This document shows positions 25,774 through 34,312 of a stretch of DNA of 62,004 bases, one piece after another. Source of the DNA: Gracilibacillus oryzae (GTDB lineage: Bacteria; Bacillota; Bacilli; Bacillales; Amphibacillaceae); contig NZ_ML762427.1 in the NCBI RefSeq assembly GCF_009498735.1, positions 201,594 through 263,597 of the forward strand. The letters are read 5' to 3'. The notes beneath the pieces were generated by a model. That model had not been told where the DNA came from. It saw nothing but the letters and a program-made list of their open reading frames with translations, and ran no database searches. Both the position numbers and the translations under genes were made by a program. How positions within the stretch are numbered: the stretch's first letter is position 1; each line of letters begins with the position of its first letter.

Positions 25774-26283
25774 TTATAATATATCTTTTAACGTATTTTT
25801 AAAACTCTCATAAACATATGTCCACAGCTGAGGTTCATTGACATACCTCTCCTGCAATGCTGTAATCATTGCACGAAGATCATTGACAATCTGCTGTACT
25901 TCAGGTGCTCTTGGTCCCCATTTACCAATTAATTCACCCTCACCGCTTAAAATCAGAACAATCGGAATCGCACGGCCGCCATTTGTAAGGTGACGATCAA
26001 TTAAATCAGTATCTGCATCTCGTAATGTAACTCTTGTCTCCATATCAGCTGCTTCTGAAATTTTACGGATAACTGGATTGATCATCATCGCATCACCACA
26101 CCAATCTTCAGTGATCACTAAAAAACGTAATGATTGTTGTTTTAATGATGAGATAAAATCATCTTGAGGCAGTTCGAATTCATTATACACCTTCATACTT
26201 TCCTGTTTTAATTTACTCATTTCATCCATATATGCCTGGATTGACTTACCTTTTTCAAAATATTGCTGTTCTGTTTTCACCAT
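25774..26283 (-). CDS. Thioredoxin-family protein (Thioredoxin_9 type)
   Basis: 169 residues with a thioredoxin fold core: FLVITEDWCGDA in place of WCGPC, then VTLRDADTDLIDRHLTNGGRAIPIVLIL, where the cis-proline loop is RAIPI. Only the first cysteine of the active-site pair is kept, so disulfide reduction by the classical two-cysteine mechanism is not expected; a monothiol or bacillithiol-linked role is possible. No signal peptide. It is a single gene between terminators. Confidence 0.85.
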   Translation of the reverse strand: MVKTEQQYFEKGKSIQAYMDEMSKLKQESMKVYNEFELPQDDFISSLKQQSLRFLVITEDWCGDAMMINPVIRKISEAADMETRVTLRDADTDLIDRHLTNGGRAIPIVLILSGEGELIGKWGPRAPEVQQIVNDLRAMITALQERYVNEPQLWTYVYESFKNTLKDIL

Positions 26284-26368
26284 ATCACCTCTTTTCTTTC
26301 ATCATAATATTCTTTTATATAACTTGTAAAATACTCTGTTTTAATTGGAATGGTGTACAAACAAAAAA

Positions 26369-26401
26369 AAGAATAAGGGCATTAGAGTATCCCTCATTCT
26401 T
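26369..26401 (-). terminator. Terminator of sigma factor / decarboxylase-like operon
   Basis: On the minus strand AAGAATGAGGG (26401-26391) pairs with CCCTTATTCTT (26379-26369, one mismatch) and is followed by a run of U (TTTTTTTT), just after the stop at 26415. Confidence 0.85.
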
Positions 26402-26414
26402 CTGGTACCACTTA

Positions 26415-26852
26415 CTATTCTGGTACATTATTATTCGAAATGGCTAACCGGTTCCAGCAATTAATCGTGATAATCAATGCCACCAAATCCATATATTGCT
26501 TCTCATCAAAATGCTGACGTACTGTTTGATATACATTGTCAGGTACTCCATTGTCTGAAATTTTGGTAACAGCTTCTGTCAACTCCAGTACAGCTCTTTC
26601 TTGATCTGTATAAAAATTAGTTTCCCTCCATGCAGACAAACAGTAAATCCTCTGCTCTGTTTCTCCAAGTTTTCTTGCATCCTTTGTATGCATATTAATA
26701 CAAAAAGCACACTTATTAATCTGCGATGCCCGAATTTTTATTAATTCAATCAGTTTCTCATCAAAGCCAGTTTGTTTCTTGTACATTTCTAATTGCATTA
26801 ATTGTTTTACTAATTCCGGGGCAACTTCCATATAATGTATTCTTGGTTCCAT
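26415..26852 (-). CDS. Carboxymuconolactone decarboxylase / AhpD-family protein
   Basis: 145 residues from ATG 26852, which has AGGAGG at a seven-base spacing (the ATG at 26858 is only one base from it). The core contains KCAFCINMHTKDARKLGE, the CxxC-x3-H alkylhydroperoxidase motif, after ELIKIRASQIN. Such proteins are disulfide or peroxide reductases or decarboxylases. In many bacteria this type of gene is the main target of the adjacent ECF41 sigma factor, and a matching promoter lies at 26887-26913. Confidence 0.93.
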   Translation of the reverse strand: MEPRIHYMEVAPELVKQLMQLEMYKKQTGFDEKLIELIKIRASQINKCAFCINMHTKDARKLGETEQRIYCLSAWRETNFYTDQERAVLELTEAVTKISDNGVPDNVYQTVRQHFDEKQYMDLVALIITINCWNRLAISNNNVPE

Positions 26853-26886
26853 CTTCATTCCTCCTCAAATTGTCTTTCACTAATAA

Positions 26887-26913
26887 GACAATTCAGAAGG
26901 AGAATTTGTGACC
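26887..26913 (-). promoter_or_regulatory. Candidate ECF41-dependent promoter
   Basis: Minus-strand GGTCACA (26913-26907), 16-bp spacer, TGTC (26890-26887), close to the published ECF41 consensus TGTCACA / CGTC. It overlaps the 3' end of the sigma factor gene and precedes the AhpD-like gene. An inverted repeat TTGTCTT/AAGACAA (26871-26892) sits in the leader. Confidence 0.55.
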
Positions 26914-27762
26914 TATTTCCTTTAATTTATCCGGATTTATTACAACATAAATATTTTGTATCTCTCGATCATTATGGTCAAATATGATTAATTTAACAGG
27001 TGAACCTTGATTGCTTTGTAGAATGCCTATTTCTCCATTAACATTTACGATACGAAGTTCACCTTCAAATGTCCCGCGTTTATACACTCCCTGTAAAAAT
27101 GCAGACACACGCTGCTTGGAAAAAATAGGATAAATAGCTGCCCGGGCTTTACCGCCACCGTCAGTTATAAGCACAACATCTTCTGTCAGTTGATTAATAA
27201 AAGAATCAAAATTGCCTATCTCGATTGAGTGTAAAAACAGTTCAGCTAACTCATTAGCTTTACCCATATTTTTCTTATTGAATTGTTTTTTCTTCTCAAG
27301 CTTTTGCTTCGCTCTACTGTATACTTTGCGGCAGCTCTCTTCCGATCGATCAAGCATTTCTGCAATATTCTGATAGTCATAGGAAAGCACTTCCCGCAAT
27401 AAATATATACCTCTCTCTAAGTCTGTCAGCTGCTGTAAGAGAACAACGAAAGCATAAGACACAGATTCTTCTTTCAGGAGTTTATCCAGCGGCTCATTAG
27501 CATCAAGACTGACAATTGGCTCAGGAAGCCACTCTCCTGGATAAACTTCCCTTTGTTTACGAGCGGATTGAAGCAAATTCAGACTTTTATTTGTTACCAT
27601 TTTTATCAGGTAGGATTTCAGGTTTTCAATTTCTGTTAGATTTACAGACTCTAATTGGATAAAAACATCATGAACTATATCTTCCGCATCCTTAATCGAA
27701 CCTAGCATTCTGTAAGCGACAGTAAAAAGTAATGCTTTATATTCTTCATATAAATCTTTCAT
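26893..27762 (-). CDS. ECF41-type RNA polymerase sigma factor (SigJ-like)
   Basis: About 289 residues. Region 2 (about 1-75: AYRMLGSIKDAEDIVHDVFIQ) and region 4 (about 100-160: LLREVLSYDYQNIAEML, SEESCRKVYSRAKQKL) are followed by a SnoaL-like C-terminal domain (about 170-290). The three diagnostic ECF41 motifs are present: WLPEP in the linker (near residue 80), DGGGK (near 203) and NPDKL (near 278). ECF41 factors lack a classical anti-sigma factor; the C-terminal domain modulates activity. The start is ATG 27762 or GTG 27765. Target: the AhpD-like gene downstream. Confidence 0.93.
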   Translation of the reverse strand: MKDLYEEYKALLFTVAYRMLGSIKDAEDIVHDVFIQLESVNLTEIENLKSYLIKMVTNKSLNLLQSARKQREVYPGEWLPEPIVSLDANEPLDKLLKEESVSYAFVVLLQQLTDLERGIYLLREVLSYDYQNIAEMLDRSEESCRKVYSRAKQKLEKKKQFNKKNMGKANELAELFLHSIEIGNFDSFINQLTEDVVLITDGGGKARAAIYPIFSKQRVSAFLQGVYKRGTFEGELRIVNVNGEIGILQSNQGSPVKLIIFDHNDREIQNIYVVINPDKLKEIGHKFSF

Positions 27763-27794
27763 CACTTTACCAGCTTTCTTTTTATAGAATTAGA

Positions 27795-29327
27795 TTAATA
27801 ATACTTCCAGGCATTCTCATAAAGCGGCAACAACACAGGACGATTTAAGCTGTTAACAGGCAGTTCGAATGTTTCGCCATCCTCCACTATATCTTTATCT
27901 ATATCCTTCCCAAAAGAAAAGAGTGTCTCTGCTATTTCATTTGTTAAATACTGGGTCTCCACTTGAACATCAATATTTTGCGCATCGATTGGCTCTCTTG
28001 AAGCAAGGACAAAGCCCCAGTTACCAAAGCTTGGTACGTCCAAATGATAACTTTCTGCATGTAAACCTGTTGCTTTTACAGTATTGTTTATTGTCCAGAA
28101 CGCTTTTGTTGCAAAGAGCGGACTAGTAGACTGGATAGAAGCCATACCACCTGGCATCAGGTGGTTTCTAATAAGCGAATAAAATTCCTTTGTGTAAAGT
28201 TTATTTAATGCTTCATTATTAGGATCGGGCAAATCACCAATAATTACATTGTAAAATTCCTTTGTGTCCATTAAATAATTAAAAGCATCCTCATGTATGA
28301 TTTTCACCTTGTCACTGCTCATGGAATTTTCATTGAGTCTAAGTAAATCTGGATGCGTTCTGGCAAGCTCTGTCATCATAGGATCAAGATCCACGACTGT
28401 AATTTGTTCAACTTCATCATACTTAAGCAGCTCGCGAACAGCCAGTCCATCACCCGCACCTAGAATTAAAACTCTTTGTTTGTCTTCCGCAAGTGACATC
28501 GGAACATGAATTAATGCTTCATGGTATCTGAATTCATCACTTTCTGCAAACTGGAGCTGCCCGTTTAAAAATAAACGGACATCCTCCGGTTCTTTCGTCA
28601 TAATAATTTTTTGATATTCTGTTTCCTCTGAATAAATGATGGGATCAGAATAAAGTCTCTGTTCAAATGAATTAGCATATCCTTCACCGAATAAAAAGCC
28701 TGCTGTCAAAAAGATAATAAGAGCTCCACCAATTATTTTATGTAATAGAGGACGGTGTATTTCGCGTTGAAACTTGATAGAAACAACAAGTGCAACCACA
28801 GCATTAATTATCGCAATAAAAAATGCTGTTTTTATCAGGCCGAGCATTGGCCGGAGCAATAAAGCAAACCCGATCGATCCTATCAGACTTCCTGCATAAT
28901 CAAAAAACAAAACCCTTGCTGTACTTTTACTGATGTCTTCTCTAATATCCTCTACTCTTCTAATTAAAATCGGCAACTCTAACCCAGTAAAAAAGCCAGT
29001 AAGACTGATGACAATATATAAATACAACTGAGCTATACCAGCGTCAAAATATGCTATTATAAAAAATAACCCAAAAATAGAGAGCCCGCCAATTAAGGCA
29101 ATCATATACTCTGCCTGAATAAACCGTGCTACCAGGAAATCTTTAATTCGTTCACTGAGAGCCGCTCCAATCCCCATTGCCATCAAAAACAAACCGATAG
29201 TTATGCAATAAAATAACACACTATCACCAAACAAATAGCTGCCGGCAGCACCGTAAAGAACCTGATATACGATTCCGCATATCGAAACGATTCCAGAAGA
29301 AAAATACAAATAACGCTGTGTTGACAC
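27795..29327 (-). CDS. Membrane-bound spermidine synthase-like protein
   Basis: 510 residues. About seven membrane helices (1-215) are followed by a polyamine aminopropyltransferase domain (about 240-480) with VLILGAGDGLAVRELLKYDEV, TVVDLDPMMTELAR, HEDAFNYLMD and IGDLPDPNN, i.e. the methyl-thioadenosine/decarboxy-SAM binding elements. GTG start after AAGGGTGA. Fusions of this kind occur with DUF350 and DUF4247 proteins, as here. Whether it makes a polyamine, or uses the fold for another transfer at the membrane, is unknown. Confidence 0.88.
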   Translation of the reverse strand: MSTQRYLYFSSGIVSICGIVYQVLYGAAGSYLFGDSVLFYCITIGLFLMAMGIGAALSERIKDFLVARFIQAEYMIALIGGLSIFGLFFIIAYFDAGIAQLYLYIVISLTGFFTGLELPILIRRVEDIREDISKSTARVLFFDYAGSLIGSIGFALLLRPMLGLIKTAFFIAIINAVVALVVSIKFQREIHRPLLHKIIGGALIIFLTAGFLFGEGYANSFEQRLYSDPIIYSEETEYQKIIMTKEPEDVRLFLNGQLQFAESDEFRYHEALIHVPMSLAEDKQRVLILGAGDGLAVRELLKYDEVEQITVVDLDPMMTELARTHPDLLRLNENSMSSDKVKIIHEDAFNYLMDTKEFYNVIIGDLPDPNNEALNKLYTKEFYSLIRNHLMPGGMASIQSTSPLFATKAFWTINNTVKATGLHAESYHLDVPSFGNWGFVLASREPIDAQNIDVQVETQYLTNEIAETLFSFGKDIDKDIVEDGETFELPVNSLNRPVLLPLYENAWKYY

Positions 29328-29408
29328 AGACCGTCACCCTTTCCAATCTGTTGACCCGTTAAGGAAAGAGTTCAACAGCACATATTAGTTTTATCACAGC
29401 GCTAACCG

Positions 29409-29545
29409 TCTGTAATACCCTAAACGAAAAGTATCGTCTAACACGAAGATGGTAATTGGGGTATAACAGACGCTAAGCATCCTGATAAGTTTCGCTAATG
29501 ATCAGTGGGGGATATAAAAACCCCCCCTGATCAAAGTCTCACTTT
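29409..29545. repeat. Dispersed hairpin repeat, copy 2 (two stems)
   Basis: Stem 1: CGTCTGTAATACCC (from about 29409) against GGGTATAACAGACG (to 29473), 13 of 14 paired. Stem 2: GATCAGTGGGGG (29500-29511) against CCCCCCCTGATC (29521-29532). The right half matches copy 1 at 15208-15276. It lies between the DUF350 gene and the spermidine synthase-like gene and may attenuate read-through. Confidence 0.65.
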
Positions 29546-29963
29546 ATGTAATACTTCCCGCAACAACAAAGCCGATGAATATACTTACAGCTGCAGCAAC
29601 AATAGCCACTGCTATATTGTTACGTTTAATTTCCTCTTCTACACGAAAAGGGGTTACCCATTCAAATAAATAGTATCCTAGAATCATTATAACAAATCCA
29701 ATCAAGAACCATACCCCTGCTCCAATGAGATTAACATTATGTGTAATTGTTGCTTGGGTAATAATCCCCAGTCCGATCAATTTCCCCGCAAATTGAATCC
29801 CAACTGCTATATTGCCTTTTTTCAGTTCTTCTCTGTCATTATAAGGAGTTACCCATTCAAAAATGATCATACACAACCCTGCAAGCAAGAACATGATAAT
29901 CCAATAAGCTCCTGTCATAAGTAACTCATTCAAGTCCATTATCTCTGACCAATCTATATTCAT
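29544..29963 (-). CDS. DUF350-family membrane protein
   Basis: 139 residues with four membrane helices arranged as two related halves: FEWVTPYNDREELKKGNIAV in the first and FEWVTPFRVEEEIKRNNIAV in the second (each motif quoted in part: EWVTP and GNIAV/NNIAV). This internal duplication is characteristic of DUF350 (UPF0719/YjfL-like). GGAGTGAGG precedes the ATG. It is third in an operon with the lipoprotein gene and 30553-31194. Biochemical role not known; it is often linked with membrane-stress and spermidine-synthase-like genes. Confidence 0.9.
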   Translation of the reverse strand: MNIDWSEIMDLNELLMTGAYWIIMFLLAGLCMIIFEWVTPYNDREELKKGNIAVGIQFAGKLIGLGIITQATITHNVNLIGAGVWFLIGFVIMILGYYLFEWVTPFRVEEEIKRNNIAVAIVAAAVSIFIGFVVAGSIT

Positions 29964-29982
29964 TCTGCCTCACTCCTATATT

Positions 29983-30528
29983 TTATTTTCCTGAACCAGG
30001 CCCGCCACCTCGTACAGCATTACTTGGCGCTGTTGATCCGCGAACGGAGGGAGCACTGCCAGTATTTTTAACATAGCCATTTGTACCAACATAACCGGTA
30101 TAGACATGACTTCCGCCTGATGAATTCCCTTCATCAAAATCGAACTCATCAGCTGCTGCTTCACTTAATTCATATGTATCAAAAAAATCACTTGCATAAT
30201 TATTCTGTACGAATCCCTCTTCTGAGACTTCGATGAGTGTATCCTCTTCATTCTCAATGTCCGGGTAAACTTGCACTAAATAATCATCATATATGAGTAC
30301 AATTTTCTCGTTCGTTGTTTGATAATCTATTGGTTCTTCTTCCTCTATCAATCTATCGGTTACTTTATCTATTTTCGTATTATATGCTCGGAAAATTTCA
30401 GACTTGTTGCCATAATCATCATATACAATGTCCATCATGGGATAGGCTTCGTCCGCTACAGATTTAATCGAGCATCCTGTAATGAATAAAACGGTAAATA
30501 AGGCTAAGAACAATATGAAATTACGCAA
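29983..30528 (-). CDS. DUF4247-family lipoprotein
   Basis: 181 residues. The signal peptide has lipobox FITGC (Cys-19). The mature part is acidic, and the C-terminus is Gly/Ser-rich and unstructured (VRGGGPGSGK at the end). The Asn/Asp-rich core with IYDDYLVQVYPD and a YASDFFDTYEL segment fits DUF4247. TTG start, with AGGAGGTGA seven bases upstream. It ends 20 bp before the DUF350 gene start. It is exposed on the outer face of the membrane; function unknown. Confidence 0.8.
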   Translation of the reverse strand: MRNFILFLALFTVLFITGCSIKSVADEAYPMMDIVYDDYGNKSEIFRAYNTKIDKVTDRLIEEEEPIDYQTTNEKIVLIYDDYLVQVYPDIENEEDTLIEVSEEGFVQNNYASDFFDTYELSEAAADEFDFDEGNSSGGSHVYTGYVGTNGYVKNTGSAPSVRGSTAPSNAVRGGGPGSGK

Positions 30529-30552
30529 ACAATCACCTCCTAAAATTCTTTA

Positions 30553-31194
30553 TTATTCAGAAGTAGCAGTATCCAGTTTTTGGAACATTAATCCATTAAG
30601 TCGCCAATAAGTCTCTGATACATTATCTTGCCAAACCGGAGGATAATCACCAGTTACCAAAAACACATCCTTTTGTGTGCTGTCATCCTCCAGATGGATG
30701 ATTCTTGTCAGCTCAAATTGAAATTGCACCCATACATCATAAGGAAAAGTGGCCCATTCCACTCCATTTGATGAATTAGTTGAGATTGGATTTGTTTGAC
30801 TGCCTTCTTCCATATAGGCCGCATACTGCTTATCTCTCACAATATATTCTATTTCTGAAATATCGTCAGGATCAACATTTTCTGCTACATATGCCTTTCT
30901 TAATTCGGTTTCCAGTACTAACTCTGACGCAAAGTGGTCATCGACCTCTCCCCACTTGTGATGATCCAAATAATCGAGCACAGCCATTGTGTGACTTAAA
31001 AAATCTTTCTCCCCAGGCTCGTAATCTTCATCTGTTATATAATCAGAAGTAGCTAAGTCTACATTATCTCCTTCCGGGTTTTGCCCGATAACGGTGACCG
31101 GTCCAGGCAGGAGGAGCCCGATAATAACTAATAATGCAAAAATTACCACAACACTGATTCCAATGCCTTTAAATATTTTTTTTACCTTTTTCAT
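30553..31194 (-). CDS. Single-span membrane protein of the DUF350/DUF4247 operon
   Basis: 213 residues. An N-terminal membrane anchor (about 12-32) is followed by an acidic extracellular domain with MAVLDYLDHHKWGEV and a C-terminal PVWQDNVSETYWRLNG. I do not recognise the family. AAGGAGGTG precedes the ATG, the stop is 25 bp from the next gene, and it is the first gene of the operon. With the lipoprotein, the four-helix DUF350 protein and the spermidine-synthase-like protein it probably forms one envelope-located system. Confidence 0.75.
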   Translation of the reverse strand: MKKVKKIFKGIGISVVVIFALLVIIGLLLPGPVTVIGQNPEGDNVDLATSDYITDEDYEPGEKDFLSHTMAVLDYLDHHKWGEVDDHFASELVLETELRKAYVAENVDPDDISEIEYIVRDKQYAAYMEEGSQTNPISTNSSNGVEWATFPYDVWVQFQFELTRIIHLEDDSTQKDVFLVTGDYPPVWQDNVSETYWRLNGLMFQKLDTATSE

Positions 31195-31474
31195 ATAAAC
31201 ACCTCCTTACTTTCTATGGAATTTATGCTTGCTTCACCTGTTTCATTATAAAAAGTTAAAACTTCCACCAAAAGATTTTAACATAGATTTCCATTTTAAT
31301 TAATAGGTGATTTAGATTGATTCCCACTTCAAAAAACGGGTTAAATTACCTACATTTGATCACAACCTGGATTACCCCGATTACTATTCCATGATTAATA
31401 AAAGGTTTATAATAAGGATATAGACAATAGTTGATAAGGAAACTAAATTTACAAGATGGTGAGGGAAGAATAAA

Positions 31475-32896
31475 GTGAATAATAAACAATTATTAGAACT
31501 TGATGCATGCGGGCAAAAAGAGTTAATAGATCAAAAGTTTATTTCAAGTCTCGAATTAGTAGATTTTTATATCCATCGCATAGAAGAAATTAACCCACAA
31601 TTAAACGCCGTTATCCACCAAATGTTTGATGTGGCAAGAGAAGAGGCAAAAAACAGCAAGGTTGATCGAAGTCCAGTTGCAGGATTGCCTATTCTGATAA
31701 AAGATTTAAATGCAATAAAAGGACAGCCTTCCACCAGTGGTTCTGTTTTGCTGAAAGATTTTACAGCACCAGAAAATGATCAGATCGTTGATCGTCTAAA
31801 GAAAGCAGGACTCATCTTTTTAGGAAAAACTAATACGCCGGAAATGGGTTTTCTCCCAACTACTGAACCAGCATTATTCGGTCCAACAAAGAACCCTTGG
31901 GACTTGGATCGTTCACCAGGCGGATCAAGTGGCGGTGCAGCTGCAGCAGTAGCAGCAGGTTTAATCCCGTTTGCTCATGCAAGTGACGGTGGAGGGTCCA
32001 TCCGGATTCCTGCTTCTGCCTGTGGATTGTTTGGCTTTAAGCCTAGTCGAGGAAGAATGCCCTATTCCCCGTATGTTAATCATTTTTCGGTTAACCATGC
32101 ACTTACTCGATCTGTACGTGATAGTGCCGTTTTATTAGATATCCTTAATGGAAGTGATCATGCTCAGCTATATCCAGCATATGATAAACAGACGCATTTC
32201 CTTAGCAATTTGAACCAAACACCCCATAAGTTAAAGATTGCTGTTCAATATACTGAAGATAATCTTGTAGAATATGACCAGGCAACTCGGGAAAATTTTC
32301 AACGCTCCATTCAATTAATGAAAGATCTTGGCCATGAAGTGATAGAAACTATGCCATCATTTGACTATGAAGCACTGGCCCACCATTTTATTAATATATG
32401 GATGGCTACCGGTTCTGTTGTCATCAAACACATGGGACAGATGGCAGGTCAAAAACCGACCCTTGAAAATGTAGAAAAATTAACCTATGAGATCTTAAAA
32501 TATGGGGAGAAATTAACGGCACAGGAGTATGAGGAATCGCGAGTATTTGTGCAAATGGAAGCACAGAAAATAATCTCCTTCTTCGAGGAATATGATATCT
32601 GGATGACACCGACGTTAAATCAATTACCACTTAAAATTGGCGAAAGAGAAGGAAAAGATTTATCTGGATATAATGAAATGTTACAGAATATGCTCGATTA
32701 TAACCCGCTCATGCCAATTGCCAATGCCACAGGCCAGCCTGCAATGAGTGTGCCTGTTTCCTTGTCTAACGACGGTCTGCCAGTTGGGACACATTTCTTT
32801 GGCAAGCCTGGAAATGATATTTTATTGCTCCAGTTGGCTCAGCAAATCGAAACAGCCCAGCCATGGTTCCATCATTATCGAAAGATTAAATTATGA
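31475..32896 (+). CDS. Amidase (amidase signature family)
   Basis: 473 residues with the Ser-Ser-Lys catalytic set: Lys-76 in LIKDLN, cis-Ser-151/152 in [14 protein letters not shown], and nucleophile Ser-175 in [12 protein letters not shown]. It is longer than needed for GatA function and lacks GatB/GatC neighbours, so it is a stand-alone amide hydrolase of the 6-aminohexanoate-cyclic-dimer hydrolase/fatty-acid-amide-like group. GTG start with GAGGGA eight bases upstream. Substrate unknown. It is followed by a hairpin. Confidence 0.92.
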   Translation: MNNKQLLELDACGQKELIDQKFISSLELVDFYIHRIEEINPQLNAVIHQMFDVAREEAKNSKVDRSPVAGLPILIKDLNAIKGQPSTSGSVLLKDFTAPENDQIVDRLKKAGLIFLGKTNTPEMGFLPTTEPALFGPTKNPWDLDRSPGGSSGGAAAAVAAGLIPFAHASDGGGSIRIPASACGLFGFKPSRGRMPYSPYVNHFSVNHALTRSVRDSAVLLDILNGSDHAQLYPAYDKQTHFLSNLNQTPHKLKIAVQYTEDNLVEYDQATRENFQRSIQLMKDLGHEVIETMPSFDYEALAHHFINIWMATGSVVIKHMGQMAGQKPTLENVEKLTYEILKYGEKLTAQEYEESRVFVQMEAQKIISFFEEYDIWMTPTLNQLPLKIGEREGKDLSGYNEMLQNMLDYNPLMPIANATGQPAMSVPVSLSNDGLPVGTHFFGKPGNDILLLQLAQQIETAQPWFHHYRKIKL

Positions 32897-32908
32897 ATTC
32901 AAAAAGCA

Positions 32909-32938
32909 GGGGGAAATGTCGGCTATCCTCTTTCCCCC
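32909..32938. terminator. Hairpin terminator between amidase and GrpB-family genes
   Basis: GGGGGAAA (32909-32916) pairs with TTTCCCCC (32931-32938). It overlaps the end of the convergent GrpB-family gene. Confidence 0.7.
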
Positions 32939-33438
32939 TTCCACCAGGCAAGTGCCTTTTTCTCCATCTCAGCAACAAATCCTTTTTTAGCAGGGCTATA
33001 ATCTGAAGTATACTCATACTTTTTCGCTAACATCTCTTTATATTGAGTATATCGTTTCACTTCTTCCGGGTGGCTCAGGAGGTAATCACGAAATACTAAA
33101 TGTCTCCATATTTCTGGATTATCGTATTGATAGAAATGAATATGATGTGTTCGGTTTTCTCCGCCTTTGCGAAACAGACGTCTTCCTTCTATTCCCCATT
33201 CGCCAGCTACATCATAACCCTGCTTATTCATTTGCTTATTATATGTATCGATATTGTTAATGTCATTAACAATACACATCATATCAATGACAGGCTTGGC
33301 ACTCATCCCCGGCACAGCCGTACTGCCAAAATGCTCAATAGAAACTATTTCACCATTGAAGAGGTTCTTTAATAGGAATGCTTCTTCTTCAAACATACTT
33401 ATCCATATCGATGAATACTTGGTTAATCGGATTTTCAC
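32923..33438 (-). CDS. GrpB (UPF0157) family nucleotidyltransferase-fold protein
   Basis: 171 residues. EHFGSTAVPGMSAKPVIDM is the defining motif of the GrpB/UPF0157 group, which shares the nucleotidyltransferase fold (G-S pattern followed by acidic residues), and HIHFYQYDNPEIWRHLVFRDYL is the conserved second block (parts quoted). GTG start. Biochemical activity in bacteria is not settled. It is a single-gene unit. Confidence 0.9.
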   Translation of the reverse strand: MKIRLTKYSSIWISMFEEEAFLLKNLFNGEIVSIEHFGSTAVPGMSAKPVIDMMCIVNDINNIDTYNKQMNKQGYDVAGEWGIEGRRLFRKGGENRTHHIHFYQYDNPEIWRHLVFRDYLLSHPEEVKRYTQYKEMLAKKYEYTSDYSPAKKGFVAEMEKKALAWWKGERG

Positions 33439-33471
33439 CCCGCATACCTGCCTTCATTAGGATTTCCAGTG

Positions 33472-33945
33472 TTATTCAAATTCTGAAACTCTCTTAGCAG
33501 TTTGCCTTTCTTCATTTGTGATAACACCAGCAAAATGGTATACGATCGCACCGCCTTCTGTAACTTTAATTGTAATAATCCCGCGGTTAGCCCAATCATC
33601 CAATTTATTCTGAGCTTCGGTAACTGACAGTGTTGTATCCATCGCTAATTCTACTGCAGTTAAACTGCCGTTTCGTTTTTCGGCTACTTTTAATATTACA
33701 TTTTCTAATTCATCACCTGATAAAGGTTTCTGTTTCCTGCCAAAAAATGCCCATTTCCCCAAAAAAAAGGCAAGGATCATTGGAATAATGCCTACACATA
33801 TGACAAGAATAATCTCTGCAGGGAAACTTATACTTGATTCCTCTCCATCACCGATATTAGCAATAAAGCCAAGAAGCAATATAAATCCACCCAGAAATAA
33901 ACATATGCCCAAAATAAATACAACAATTCTTCCTGCTAACTTCAT
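33472..33945 (-). CDS. Two-span membrane protein with winged-helix-like C-terminus
   Basis: 157 residues. Two membrane segments (about 8-30 and 45-67) are followed by a cytoplasmic domain (about 78-140) with LENVILKVAEKRNGSLTAVELA and VTEAQNKLDDWANRGII, which resembles the helix-turn-helix seen in many small Bacillus membrane proteins. AGGAGGAAG precedes the ATG. No specific function recognised. Confidence 0.75.
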   Translation of the reverse strand: MKLAGRIVVFILGICLFLGGFILLLGFIANIGDGEESSISFPAEIILVICVGIIPMILAFFLGKWAFFGRKQKPLSGDELENVILKVAEKRNGSLTAVELAMDTTLSVTEAQNKLDDWANRGIITIKVTEGGAIVYHFAGVITNEERQTAKRVSEFE

Positions 33946-34312
33946 CGATTCTTCCTCCTAATGACACATTACGTCCATTGCCTCTATATTTATGCTAAGC
34001 AGTCTTTGTTTTTTACAAAGCTGATACATTTTTCCATTATATAATATCACAATATCAGCAATCTTTTACTAAAATATGCTATATAAGTTCCTAAACCCGG
34101 ATGGTAAGCTTAAATCTCTCAATAATATATCTTCTCCATGGCATTTTAGAACAGGTTCTAATGCTTTGAGCAGGATTCCTGCGCTCGTCTGTGATTAAAC
34201 TTTGTATATTTTATACTATCCTGGAGCAACAATAATCTGTTGGTATATTCAATTCCTATCTATTTTCCTGTATAATATACATTTCATCTTTAGAAAGTGA
34301 AGGTAAGTTTCA
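33946..34312. other. Intergenic region with MFS gene promoter
   Basis: 367 bp without a supported gene. The divergent transporter has a likely promoter TTCAAT (34248-34253), 17-bp spacer, TGTATAAT (-10 at 34271-34276). The rest is AT-rich, with no further strong structure seen. Confidence 0.6.
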
